DNA from: Bacteroides ovatus
GTDB taxonomy: Bacteria; Bacteroidota; Bacteroidia; Bacteroidales; Bacteroidaceae
Direction: 5' to 3'
Length of the DNA: 64,000 nucleotides
NCBI RefSeq assembly: GCF_001314995.1
Contig: NZ_CP012938.1
Location: forward strand, 310,001 to 374,000
Below the pieces are notes generated by a model. The model ran no database searches. It saw only the letters and a list, made by a program, of their open reading frames with translations, and was not told the DNA's origin. Below, one piece after another: positions 43,154 to 51,786 of this stretch (position 1 is the first letter of the stretch; the number at the start of each line of letters is the position of its first letter). The translations under genes and the position numbers were made by a program.

Positions 43154-44746
43154 TTACTTACTTCTTTTTTTGCGTGCTAATGTCTGGATACACTCTCTGC
43201 GTGGAATAATGACAGATACACCACGATATTCGATCTCTTCGCGAATGATTTGCTTCATCTCCTCATAGTTTTTCTTCAACGGAGTAACGACGCGGATATG
43301 AGCCGGATCTACTCCGATACCTGCACAGATCGCTTCGATACGTCCGGTTCCGGCAGAGTCCTGTCCGCCTGTCATGGCGGTAGTTTCATTGTCGGAGATG
43401 ACGATGGTTACACTGGCATTCTCGTTCACACAATCTAATAGTCCGGTCATTCCGGAATGGGTGAATGTGGAGTCTCCGATTACAGCTACAGCCGGGAAAA
43501 GACCTCCGTCAGCCGCACCTTTCGCCATCGTGATGGAGGCGCCCATGTCTACGCATGAGTTGATTGCATTGAAAGGAGCATTCGCGCCTAGCGTGTAACA
43601 GCCGATGTCGCTGAATACTTTATGAGATGGGTATTCTTCTTTCAGAACTTCGGTCAATGTGATATACATATCGCGGTGTCCGCAACCTTCGCAAAGTGCG
43701 GGCGGGCGCATTTCTACGACAGAAGGAATACCGAATTCTGATTTATTTTCTTTACCTACGGCGCGGGCTACAGAGTCAGGATTTAGTTCTCCATCCTGTG
43801 ACAGGGTACCGTCCAAGCGTCCTTTTACTTTAACGCCGATGCCCAGATAACCTTTCAATTGTTTTTCTACAAATGGTTGTCCGTCTTCCAGAACGAGGAT
43901 TTCGTCACAGGATTCAATCAATTGATGTAATTGCTTTTTAGGCAATGGATACTGGCCGATTTTAAGTACCGGATATTCGCAACCTTCAGGATAGTTTTCC
44001 ATCAGATAGTTGTAGCCGATGCCACAAGCGATAATTCCTAACTTTTTGTTAGGACCATCTGTATATTTATTATAAGGTGATTCTTCCGAAGCTTTGATAA
44101 ACTCGTCTTGGCGGGCAAGTAATACTTTGTAGCGTTTACGGGCATTTCCTGGTAACAAGATGAACTGACGAGGATCTTCGCTGAAAGAGATGCCATTCTG
44201 TGGTTTTTGCGCTTTGCGTTCTACTCCAGAGCGGGAGTGTGCAAGGCGGGTTACCATACGCATCAAGATAGGTTCGCCCAATTTTTCAGAGAATTCGAAA
44301 CCACTGTATACCATATCATACGCTTCCTGCTGATTGCTGGGTTCGTACATAGGGATCAGTGAGAAATCTCCGTAGAAACGGCTGTCTTGTTCGTTCTGCG
44401 AAGAGTGCATGCTGGGGTCGTCTGCTGCTATCACGATCAATCCGCCTTTCACGCCTGTGATGGCAGAGTTGACAAAACAGTCGGCAGCTACATTCATACC
44501 TACGTGCTTCATACAAACTAATGCCCGTTTACCAACGAATGACATACCCAACGCAGCTTCCATCGCTGTTTTTTCATTGGCGCACCAACGGTTGTGTATA
44601 TTCTGTTCGGTCGTTATTGGGGCCATTTGAATATATTCCGTAATTTCAGTTGAAGGAGTACCAGGATAGGCATAAACACCTGAAAGTCCGGCATCCAGTG
44701 CAGCTTGTGCAATGGCTTCATCGCCAAGTAAGAGTTGCTTGCTCAT
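43154..44746 (-). CDS. iorA: Indolepyruvate:ferredoxin oxidoreductase, alpha subunit (no ferredoxin domain)
   Basis: A 530-residue TPP enzyme. The N-terminal PYR domain starts LLLGDEAIAQAALDAGLSGV and includes the YPGTPSTEI motif. The TPP domain has PPALCEGCGHRDMYI, SDIGCYTLG and AVIGDSTFTHSGMTGLLDCV. Full-length archaeal IorA is over 600 residues and ends in a 2x[4Fe-4S] domain. Here the protein ends at RRECIQTLARKKRSK with no CxxCxxC motif, so electrons must leave by another protein. B. thetaiotaomicron has been reported to use this type of enzyme to make phenylacetate from phenylpyruvate. Operon order on the minus strand is iorA-iorB-paaK, possibly continuing into xpt. Confidence 0.93.
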   Translation of the reverse strand: MSKQLLLGDEAIAQAALDAGLSGVYAYPGTPSTEITEYIQMAPITTEQNIHNRWCANEKTAMEAALGMSFVGKRALVCMKHVGMNVAADCFVNSAITGVKGGLIVIAADDPSMHSSQNEQDSRFYGDFSLIPMYEPSNQQEAYDMVYSGFEFSEKLGEPILMRMVTRLAHSRSGVERKAQKPQNGISFSEDPRQFILLPGNARKRYKVLLARQDEFIKASEESPYNKYTDGPNKKLGIIACGIGYNYLMENYPEGCEYPVLKIGQYPLPKKQLHQLIESCDEILVLEDGQPFVEKQLKGYLGIGVKVKGRLDGTLSQDGELNPDSVARAVGKENKSEFGIPSVVEMRPPALCEGCGHRDMYITLTEVLKEEYPSHKVFSDIGCYTLGANAPFNAINSCVDMGASITMAKGAADGGLFPAVAVIGDSTFTHSGMTGLLDCVNENASVTIVISDNETTAMTGGQDSAGTGRIEAICAGIGVDPAHIRVVTPLKKNYEEMKQIIREEIEYRGVSVIIPRRECIQTLARKKRSK

Positions 44747-44794
44747 ATATATTTCTTTTATTTAGTGTTGATCACAGTTTGTTAATCTATCGGG

Positions 44795-44828
44795 CAAAGA
44801 TAGGCTTTTCCGTTCGTTTTATCACAAA
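44795..44828 (-). promoter_or_regulatory. Promoter of the iorA-iorB-paaK operon
   Basis: On the minus strand TATCTTTG (plus-strand 44795-44802) is an exact -7 box, with a TTTG (44825-44828) 22 bases upstream as the -33 box. It lies about 50 bases before the iorA start. Confidence 0.6.
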
Positions 44829-44829
44829 T

Positions 44830-45867
44830 TTACTTGAAAATCTTTCTTTCATTCAGGGCTTTCCAGTATTTTCTTGCATTTGCCATGTGGTCAGCATAAT
44901 TGGATGCAAAGTTGTGAGTTCCGGAAAAATCTTCTTTAGCACACATGTAGATATAGTTATGTTTGGTATAGTTTAATACGCTGTCTATTCCCTTTTTAGA
45001 AGGGATACGGATGGGGCCTGGAGGCAGTCCGGTATTTATGTAGGTGTTATAGGGGGAATTGACTTTTAAATTTTCGTTGGTGATTCGGCGCAGACCGAAA
45101 TCCTGTAGTGCAAATTTGATGGTAGGATCTGCCTGCAAAGGCATATCTTGATGTAAACGGTTGATATACAATCCGGCTACCATTGGCTTTTCTTCATTGT
45201 TGTTGGTTTCTTCTTCAACGATGGAAGCAAGAGTGCTGACTTCTTCCGGTGTCATGCCGATAGCGGTGGCTTGTGCCAGACGTTCTTTGTTCCAGAAGCG
45301 TTCGTGCTCATTCTTCATTCGTTTAAAGAAGTCGTCTACGCTCATATCCCAATATACCTGATAGGTTTCAGGTATGAAAAGGCTGGGGAGTGTTATGGTT
45401 GTGTATCCCATTTGAGCCTGGAAAGTAGAGTCGAATAACTGGCTGGCGATTTCGGCAGAGTCTATCATGAGTTGTTTTCCAATGCTTCGTGCTAACCGGT
45501 CTAATGTCCGGACACTTCCTATGGTAAGGTTGATCGCTTCCTGATAGCCTCTGGAAAAGCGACTATATACGTGATAGATATTGTCATTTGGGCGAATGGC
45601 ATAACGTCCGGTATGGATATTCTGATCGAAATCTTTATATTTTGCCATCCACTGGAATCCGGTGAACTTATTGACATGCCCGAATTTTTGTATTTTATGA
45701 TAGATAGAGTCGGCTGTGTCATCCCGGTCTACATAAATATATACAGTTTTAGATGGATGAAATTGAGGAGCAAACAGATAGTAATAAAAGGTGCCTCCGG
45801 CAATTGCACAAAGGAGGAATGCTCCGATTAGAATTGATAGTAGAATATTTCTCTTTTTTCTCTTCAT
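44830..45867 (-). CDS. mltG: Endolytic transglycosylase MltG (YceG-like)
   Basis: A 345-residue protein with one N-terminal membrane helix (after MKRKKRNILLSILIGAFLLC), a LysM-like domain and the YceG catalytic domain. ASIVEEETNNNEEKPMVAGL has the catalytic Glu, MPLQADPTIKFAL the second block, and YNTYINTGLPPGPIRIPSKK the third. MltG cuts nascent peptidoglycan and releases strands, acting as a terminator of glycan polymerisation. The ATG at 45867 is preferred because it precedes the basic stretch of the membrane anchor; an ATG at 45897 is also in frame. It is the last gene after queH and the nuclease. Confidence 0.92.
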   Translation of the reverse strand: MKRKKRNILLSILIGAFLLCAIAGGTFYYYLFAPQFHPSKTVYIYVDRDDTADSIYHKIQKFGHVNKFTGFQWMAKYKDFDQNIHTGRYAIRPNDNIYHVYSRFSRGYQEAINLTIGSVRTLDRLARSIGKQLMIDSAEIASQLFDSTFQAQMGYTTITLPSLFIPETYQVYWDMSVDDFFKRMKNEHERFWNKERLAQATAIGMTPEEVSTLASIVEEETNNNEEKPMVAGLYINRLHQDMPLQADPTIKFALQDFGLRRITNENLKVNSPYNTYINTGLPPGPIRIPSKKGIDSVLNYTKHNYIYMCAKEDFSGTHNFASNYADHMANARKYWKALNERKIFK

Positions 45868-46029
45868 CTTTTGAGGTATATTTAAAAAGTTCGTCAAAGA
45901 TAAAAAGAATTTGGATAGGTGTAATCCCTTTCTATAATGAATCGTTGAAAAGAGGATGAATTACTCCGGACTTTTCTAATATTTAAAGATTGAATGTGCT
46001 GATTGTATTAGGTTGTATTGCGATTATTA

Positions 46030-46055
46030 ATTCGTTCTACAATTGTGGAACGAAT
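46030..46055. promoter_or_regulatory. 26-bp near-perfect palindrome upstream of mltG
   Basis: ATTCGTTC (46030-46037) and GAACGAAT (46048-46055) are perfect inverted arms around ACAATTGT, itself a palindrome. Only the two bases flanking the core break full symmetry. It lies in the 235-base gap between the nuclease and mltG genes and looks like a dimeric-repressor operator. The TACA-N2-TGT core resembles BlaI/MecI-type sites with one mismatch, which is only a suggestion. Confidence 0.5.
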
Positions 46056-46102
46056 CAGAATTTGTATGTAGATAAGTTAGTCTTAGTGAAGCGAGTTATT
46101 AA

Positions 46103-46981
46103 TTAGTTCGGCCAGAGGGAATAATTTGCATTTGCTTCTATTTTGTTTTCTATCTCATCGGGTAAAGGTGCGAAGAAATCCATGTTAGTCAGGCTCTCGA
46201 TGCTATCCACTGTGACTACATATGAAGATAGAGGTTCTACTGCCTGCTCGTTGTTAAATAAGAAGCCGATAGCCCGTATTGGTTTGGCAAAAGGAGATAG
46301 GACTACTTTGAAAAACCGTTGAGGTACTGCGACTTTATTTTTCCCAATCGTTTTAGGTTGTTTTTCAATAATAGGTCCACATATAATAATAATGGCACTA
46401 TCTGCTATAGCCCAATTCCGGATTTTTTCTTCCAGATTTTTCCATCCTCTTCTGTTTAACTGGGGATGTTGGGGGCACATATTGCTGAAATAGAATGATT
46501 CTTTCATGGCTTCAGGGCTCCATTTCATATCTGCTGCAGGAGCCATGTGGCCTTTATCATAACCTGAACGGGTGTAGTCGGCATTAGTTGCAATCGGGCC
46601 TGTCACTAATGGGTCGGCGATAAAACGATTGCCTCTTTTTTCTTTTCCTTTGGTTTCTTCCCGGGTTAGTTCGTAAGAGACCCAGTTGGGTATTTTTAAA
46701 TCTTTGTTATATGATACGGTATATCCGCTGTGTCGGATGATTTGTTCTTGCAGGGGAACTAATGATATGGGTGTCTCCAGATCTTTGCCAAGTGGAATTT
46801 GAAGGGAGGTATCGGTTTGCAGTTCATTATTTTTCTGGATATTAATCTGTTGGCAATATAAGTAGACGCCAAAAAGAATAGGTATGAGCACAATAATGGC
46901 GATGATACATCCTAATCTGTTATTGGAATGTGATTTCTTTTTGAATAGCTTTCTGTTTTTGCCTTTTTTACTTCGATTCAT
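46103..46981 (-). CDS. Membrane-anchored DNA/RNA non-specific endonuclease
   Basis: A 292-residue protein. The first 25 residues are very basic and are followed by one membrane helix (CIIAIIVLIPILFGVYLY). The rest is an ectoplasmic NUC (beta-beta-alpha metal) domain. SGYDKGHMAPAADMKW carries the active-site motif, with DKGH in place of the more usual DRGH, and FYFSNMCPQHPQLNRRGWKN holds the metal-binding Asn region. It probably degrades nucleic acid in the periplasm or at the surface. It follows queH on the minus strand by 27 bases. The mltG gene follows after a gap with a palindrome. Confidence 0.9.
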   Translation of the reverse strand: MNRSKKGKNRKLFKKKSHSNNRLGCIIAIIVLIPILFGVYLYCQQINIQKNNELQTDTSLQIPLGKDLETPISLVPLQEQIIRHSGYTVSYNKDLKIPNWVSYELTREETKGKEKRGNRFIADPLVTGPIATNADYTRSGYDKGHMAPAADMKWSPEAMKESFYFSNMCPQHPQLNRRGWKNLEEKIRNWAIADSAIIIICGPIIEKQPKTIGKNKVAVPQRFFKVVLSPFAKPIRAIGFLFNNEQAVEPLSSYVVTVDSIESLTNMDFFAPLPDEIENKIEANANYSLWPN

Positions 46982-47008
46982 TGGTTAGCTGGTGATGGCG
47001 GGTTTGTT

Positions 47009-47590
47009 TTATTCTTCTTTTCTCATGCTGAATTCACAACCGCAATATTGTTGGTTGTAGAAGTTATACTCTTTAATGATGGCGATGCGTCGTTCGCTAA
47101 GTCCGCCTTTCCGCCAATTCTGTTCCCAGTATGTGACATCCGGGTATGAAGCGGTGGCATATTGTCCGGCTTCATTAATCTGCTCCAGACTTTTCCAACG
47201 ACTGGAAGCAAGCGTTGTGGTTATTACGGAAAGACCATGTTCATGTGCATAACGGGCGGTCTCCAATAAGCGTAGTTTAAAGCAACGTAGGCAGCGTCCT
47301 CCTCTTTCGGGTTCCTGCTCCATTCCTGCTATATGGCATCGCCAGTTTTCATGATCGTAATCAGCATCTATTATCTCCAATCCCAATGATTGGGCATAGC
47401 GTGTACATTCGTCTTTTCTTATCATATACTCTTCCAGCGGATAGATGTTAGGATTGCAATAATAGATAACAGGGGTGATGTGATGTTGCATCATACATTC
47501 AATAATGGCTGATGAACAAGGAGCACAACAGGTATGAAGTAAGACTTTATCGGCTCCTCCCGGAACTTCGAGTTGGAATTTCTTTTTCAT
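47009..47590 (-). CDS. queH: Epoxyqueuosine reductase QueH
   Basis: A 193-residue DUF208/QueH protein. VLLHTCCAPCSSAIIE has the CC..C motif, YYCNPNIYPLEEYMIRKDE follows, and RGGRCLRCFKLRL gives the second cysteine pair. TTTLASSRWK and the end QQYCGCEFSM supply the remaining conserved cysteines, which bind an iron-sulfur cluster in characterised QueH. It reduces epoxyqueuosine to queuosine in tRNA, replacing the cobalamin-dependent QueG. It is divergent from the DUF3352 gene. The full set of cysteines suggests it is active. Confidence 0.92.
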   Translation of the reverse strand: MKKKFQLEVPGGADKVLLHTCCAPCSSAIIECMMQHHITPVIYYCNPNIYPLEEYMIRKDECTRYAQSLGLEIIDADYDHENWRCHIAGMEQEPERGGRCLRCFKLRLLETARYAHEHGLSVITTTLASSRWKSLEQINEAGQYATASYPDVTYWEQNWRKGGLSERRIAIIKEYNFYNQQYCGCEFSMRKEE

Positions 47591-47767
47591 GCTGTAAAGT
47601 TAGTACATATTTACGATACGAGTCAATGGTTTATGCTTTATTCAGAATAGTTTTTTATAAAAATAGGAGGGAGGATATCTCCTTTATACTGTTTTTTATA
47701 AAATCTTGTTTATTGAACTAATTCACTAAATGAGTATGAATTAACTAATTAATCTCATCTTTTTTAC

Positions 47768-47775
47768 TATTTTTG
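47768..47775 (+). promoter_or_regulatory. -7 element of the DUF3352 gene
   Basis: TATTTTTG is an exact TAnnTTTG, 27 bases before the start at 47803. No clear -33 box was found. Confidence 0.45.
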
Positions 47776-47802
47776 TCCATTCAAGTTTATAACAATTCAA
47801 TA

Positions 47803-49845
47803 ATGGATGAATTAAATTGCGGGCAAGGAGAGCAAAATGCAGGCCCGGAGAAGAAAAAAAGTACCTCGAAAATAGTGAAGAGAACTTTAGTTGTGACTGC
47901 ATTGGCTTTGGCGGTATATGTTGTATATTCCGTAGTTTATTTATTTGTCTCACCTGATCGTAATATTCAGCAGATCTATCTGGTTCCGGAAGATGCGGCA
48001 TTTATTATTCAGTCATCGGCTCCGATTGAAGATTGGGAGAAGTTTAGTGGAAGCGAGACGTGGCAATGCCTGAAGAAAGCGAAATCTTTTGAGGAGGTGA
48101 CGAAAAGTGTGGAGAAGCTGGATTCCGTTGTTAAAAGCAATAAGGTATTATTGTCGCTTGTTGGTGAGCGGGATATGCTTATTTCGCTCCATAAGACTCG
48201 TCCCACTAATTGGGATTTTCTACTTATTCTGGATATGCAGAAGACATCAAAGATGGACTTATTGAAAGACCAGGTTGAAACCGTATTGGTTATGAGTGGT
48301 TTTACTGTGACTAATCGGATGCATAATAGCATTAATATCCTTGAAATGCGCGATCCCGAGACGAGGGATATTTTCTATATTGCTTTTGTCGATAATCATT
48401 TGGTTGGTTCATACACATCCGGACTTGTCGAGTCGGCTATTGATTCGCGTAATAAACCTAAAATCGGGCTTGATCAGTCTTTTATTGAAACAGAGAAGTT
48501 GGTTTCCGGTAAGGGGCTTGTCAGGGTTTTCGTCAATTATGCGCGTGTACCTCAATTTATGTCTATTTATTTAGGTACAAGAAATGAGTACATTGATCTG
48601 TTTAGCAATTCCATGAATTTTGCCGGACTTTATTTAAATACGAATAAGGAGCGGATGGAAGTGAAAGGATATACATTGAAAAAAGATTCTGCCGATCCTT
48701 ATGTCACTGCTTTGTTGAATTCGGGAAAACATAAAATGAAAGCACATGAGATTCTGTCCGGGCGGACAGCTCTTTATACGAATATAGGTTTCAATAGTCC
48801 GGTGACCTTTGTAAAGGAACTGGAGAATGCACTGTCGGTTCACAATAAACAGTTGTATGATTCTTATCAAAGTTCCCGGAAAAAGATAGAAGGGTTATTC
48901 GGTATATCTTTGGAAGAAAACTTTTTGAGTTGGATGTCAGGAGAGTTTGCTATTACCCAATCCGAACCAGGTTTGTTAGGACATGATCCCGAACTGATTC
49001 TGGCTATCAGGGCTAAAAGTATTAAAGATGCCCGTAAGAACATGGAATTCATTGAAAAGAAGATTAAGCGACGTACTCCGGTTAAGATTAAGACTGCTAA
49101 TTATAAGGATTTCGAGATTAATTATGTCGAAATGAAAGGCTTTTTTCGCTTGTTCTTTGGAAAGCTATTTGATAAATTTGAGAAGCCATACTATACTTAT
49201 GTTGACGATTATGTAGTTTTTAGTAATAAAGCTGCTTCTTTACTTTCCTTTGTAGAAGATTACGAGCAGAAGAATTTATTAAAAAATAATCCGGGTTTTG
49301 AAAATGCACTGTCATATTTAAAATCAAGTTCTACTATTTTCTTATATACAGATGTGCGCAAGTTTTATTCCCAGTTGAAACCGATGATGAATCCTGCTAC
49401 ATGGAATGAAATACAATCAAACAAAGACGTTTTGTATTCATTTCCTTACTGGACTATGCAGATTATAGGAGAGGATCAGTCGGTTTCTTTGCAGTATGTG
49501 ATGGATTATAGCCCATATCAACTGGAAGAGGTTGACGTTGCTATTGCTACCGATGAAGATGATAAGGAAATGAACGAAGATGCAGAGACCGAAAAAGAGC
49601 AGATGAGCGAACTGAAACGTTTCTATATCGAAAAGTTTGAAGGAAACGTTTTACGGGAGTTTTATCCGGAGGGAGCATTGAAGAGTGAAGCGGAAGTAAA
49701 AGAAGGGAAACGCCATGGTCGTTACCGCGAATATTATGAAGATGGGACATTGAAACTTCGTGGAAAGTATGCAAATAATAAACCGAAGGGTACATGGAAG
49801 TACTATACCGAGGACGGAAAATTTGAACGCAAAGAAAAGTTTTAG
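47803..49845 (+). CDS. DUF3352-type membrane-anchored protein with MORN-like tail
   Basis: A 680-residue protein. A short cytoplasmic N-terminus is followed by one membrane helix (LVVTALALAVYVVYSVVYLF) and a large extracytoplasmic part of the DUF3352 type, with EDAAFIIQSSAPIEDWEKF near its start. A Glu/Asp-rich hinge (about residues 570-600) leads to two or three MORN-2-like repeats: EFYPEGALKSEAEVKEGKRH, YYEDGTLKLRGKYANNKPKG and YYTEDGKFERKEKF. The ATG at 47803 is chosen because it gives a short cytoplasmic N-terminus. Function is unknown; a structural or binding role at the envelope is the most that can be said. Confidence 0.8.
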   Translation: MDELNCGQGEQNAGPEKKKSTSKIVKRTLVVTALALAVYVVYSVVYLFVSPDRNIQQIYLVPEDAAFIIQSSAPIEDWEKFSGSETWQCLKKAKSFEEVTKSVEKLDSVVKSNKVLLSLVGERDMLISLHKTRPTNWDFLLILDMQKTSKMDLLKDQVETVLVMSGFTVTNRMHNSINILEMRDPETRDIFYIAFVDNHLVGSYTSGLVESAIDSRNKPKIGLDQSFIETEKLVSGKGLVRVFVNYARVPQFMSIYLGTRNEYIDLFSNSMNFAGLYLNTNKERMEVKGYTLKKDSADPYVTALLNSGKHKMKAHEILSGRTALYTNIGFNSPVTFVKELENALSVHNKQLYDSYQSSRKKIEGLFGISLEENFLSWMSGEFAITQSEPGLLGHDPELILAIRAKSIKDARKNMEFIEKKIKRRTPVKIKTANYKDFEINYVEMKGFFRLFFGKLFDKFEKPYYTYVDDYVVFSNKAASLLSFVEDYEQKNLLKNNPGFENALSYLKSSSTIFLYTDVRKFYSQLKPMMNPATWNEIQSNKDVLYSFPYWTMQIIGEDQSVSLQYVMDYSPYQLEEVDVAIATDEDDKEMNEDAETEKEQMSELKRFYIEKFEGNVLREFYPEGALKSEAEVKEGKRHGRYREYYEDGTLKLRGKYANNKPKGTWKYYTEDGKFERKEKF

Positions 49846-49900
49846 ATAACGTCAACAAAAGTTGATTTAAAAATTAAGCTCAAAAAATAATCGGATTCTT

Positions 49901-49930
49901 TTTGTTTTCTCAAATAAAGCTGTAATTTTG
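49901..49930 (+). promoter_or_regulatory. tRNA-Thr promoter
   Basis: TTTG (49901-49904) and TAATTTTG (49923-49930) match the -33 and -7 boxes with an 18-base spacer, 23 bases before the mature tRNA. Confidence 0.7.
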
Positions 49931-49953
49931 CACGCCGTAAACGAGAGACAAAC

Positions 49954-50026
<73 letters not shown>

Positions 50027-50030
50027 CTCA

Positions 50031-50075
50031 AATTAGAACGCTGATTATTATTTAATAATCAGCGTTCTAATTTTT
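50031..50075 (+). terminator. Terminator after tRNA-Thr
   Basis: A long perfect hairpin of about 20 bp (arms beginning AATTAGAACGCTGATTATTA, two-base loop) is followed by a short T-run, directly after the tRNA. Confidence 0.9.
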
Positions 50076-50145
50076 ACAGGATTTCCTGTTCTTAAAAAGG
50101 AAAATCCTGTGTATGTAATAGATGTGAAATATAAAAATGTAATCT

Positions 50146-50241
50146 ATGTTGAGTCGTATTATTGTTTTAGTTGTCGCCGGAGTAGCTGTAGTCTATATCG
50201 TTCGCTTTATAGATAACTTTTTCTCCCAGCGTAGAAGATAA
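50146..50241 (+). CDS. 31-residue putative membrane microprotein
   Basis: An ATG-to-TAA frame of 32 codons encoding MLSRIIVLVVAGVAVVYIVR followed by FIDNFFSQRRR. A single membrane helix spans about residues 4-20, with a strongly basic C-terminal tail. It lies in the gap between the tRNA terminator and the convergent ROK gene, whose stop is three bases further on. The codons resemble core genes. It could equally be a fortuitous frame, but the ideal helix plus charged tail favours a real small protein. No domain is recognised. Confidence 0.5.
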   Translation: MLSRIIVLVVAGVAVVYIVRFIDNFFSQRRR

Positions 50242-50243
50242 AA

Positions 50244-51452
50244 CTAGCTTTCAAACATTCTACTGCGTGCCAACATGCACGCGCCGACGATTCCTGCTTT
50301 ATCTTTCAACTTAGAGGTGATGATGGCTGAATCTTTATTAACCAGATTTAGAGAGTACTTGCGTACAGCTGTTTTTATAGGTTGTGTGATATAATCACCG
50401 GTTAAAGATAAAGTTCCACCTATAATTACTAGTTCCGGATTGAAGATATTGATTAACCCGGCAATCTGTTTGCCTAGTTTCTGCCCGATTTCTTCTACGA
50501 TTTCAATGCAAAGCAGGTCTTCTTTATTCACGGCAGCAATTATCTCATCAAGAGTGATCGGGTTTTCCTCGGTTGTGATTCGCGTAGATAGTATGGAGCT
50601 TTCCCCACTTTGAATACGCTCCAATAAAATACGATGAAGTGCTGAACCGGAAGCTTCCGTCTCCAGACAGCCTTTTTTGCCGCAATGGCAGATTATTTCA
50701 TTATCATAAGCACTCATGTGTCCAAATTCACCGGAGAATCCGGATTTTCCAGTATAAACCTTACCATCAATAATGATTCCGATACCTACTCCCCAACTTA
50801 CATTCACAAAAATGATATCTTTTTCTCCTTTCACGCAGCCTTGCATATATTCACCATAAGTCATTGCACGCGTGTCATTATCAACAGTTACTTTATATCC
50901 CAATTTTTCGGATAATACATCTGCTAACGGCCTTTCCTCGAAATTGAACTGGCTGAAGCTATACCCTGATTCAGGATTTACACGTCCCGACACATTGACA
51001 TTAATATTTAAGATCTTCTCTTTATTAATAGTGAGCTTCTTTATAAAATTAAGAATATGTTTGCATAACTCATTCATCCCTTCGATTGAGTTCTCAAACT
51101 TATAAGGTATATTCATTTTCAATTCTACCATATCGCCTTTGAAATTTATTAGTCCGATATTGACGGCGAATCTTTTGATGTCTACCCCCAAAAAGTAACC
51201 GGATTCCGGATTGAGCCCATAGAGATTGGGATGGCGTCCACCACTTGTTTCTAATTTGCCATAATCATTAATATATCCGTCATCACACATTTCACCAATA
51301 AATTTGGTGACGGTCGGTACACTTAAATCCAGCTCTTTTGAAAGATCGGGAATTGTAGAACTGCCATTATATATATAATGTGTAATAATCCTCTTTTTGA
51401 CGAGAGCGCTTTTAGAGCCCTTTTCTATTTCTTTCAAGAATTGTTGGTTCAT
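50244..51452 (-). CDS. ROK-family transcriptional repressor (NagC/XylR-like)
   Basis: A 402-residue ROK protein with an N-terminal winged-helix domain (STIPDLSKELDLSVPTVTKF, then DYGKLETSGGRHPNLYGL). A sugar-kinase-like ROK domain follows with DVSWGVGIGI-type nucleotide segments and the zinc motif CHCGKKGCLETEASG. The ATG at 51452 is chosen; an upstream in-frame ATG adds only eight residues. It is divergently oriented to the sugar-utilisation operon starting at 51787, separated by a 334-base region with repeated TTATTAATAA palindromes. The simplest reading is that it represses that operon and is relieved by a sugar or sugar phosphate. Confidence 0.9.
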   Translation of the reverse strand: MNQQFLKEIEKGSKSALVKKRIITHYIYNGSSTIPDLSKELDLSVPTVTKFIGEMCDDGYINDYGKLETSGGRHPNLYGLNPESGYFLGVDIKRFAVNIGLINFKGDMVELKMNIPYKFENSIEGMNELCKHILNFIKKLTINKEKILNINVNVSGRVNPESGYSFSQFNFEERPLADVLSEKLGYKVTVDNDTRAMTYGEYMQGCVKGEKDIIFVNVSWGVGIGIIIDGKVYTGKSGFSGEFGHMSAYDNEIICHCGKKGCLETEASGSALHRILLERIQSGESSILSTRITTEENPITLDEIIAAVNKEDLLCIEIVEEIGQKLGKQIAGLINIFNPELVIIGGTLSLTGDYITQPIKTAVRKYSLNLVNKDSAIITSKLKDKAGIVGACMLARSRMFES

Positions 51453-51495
51453 AACTATGCATATTTGGTAATTCACACAAAGATAATTAATTTTT

Positions 51496-51759
51496 TTATT
51501 AATATATGGTTTTGGAACCTTGAAAATTAGAATATCTTGTATGTTATATTCCCTATATATTGTGTAATGGACTTATATATAGGATAATGTAGTTATGGTT
51601 GAACGCGGATATAATAAATAAAATATGATGATTTATAAGGTAATTACCCCATCTATTAATTAATAATGCAAGCAATAGTGATTTTATTAATAAAATATTT
51701 TATTATCTATTGTTTATTTAATAAATATAGCTATATTTGTGCCGTGATATTATTAATAA
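51496..51759. promoter_or_regulatory. Operator/promoter region between the ROK gene and the sugar operon
   Basis: TATATTTG (51732-51739) is an exact -7 box, with TTG at 51710-51712 as a partial -33 box. A perfect 16-bp palindrome, ATTTTATTAATAAAAT (51681-51696), lies upstream. Its core TTATTAATAA recurs at 51750-51759, just after the expected start, and nearly so (TTATTAATAT) at 51496-51505 beside the ROK gene. This is the pattern of a repressor with paired sites flanking a promoter plus an autoregulatory site. Confidence 0.55.
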
Positions 51760-51786
51760 AAGTCTATATCCTTAAATGAATTAAGT

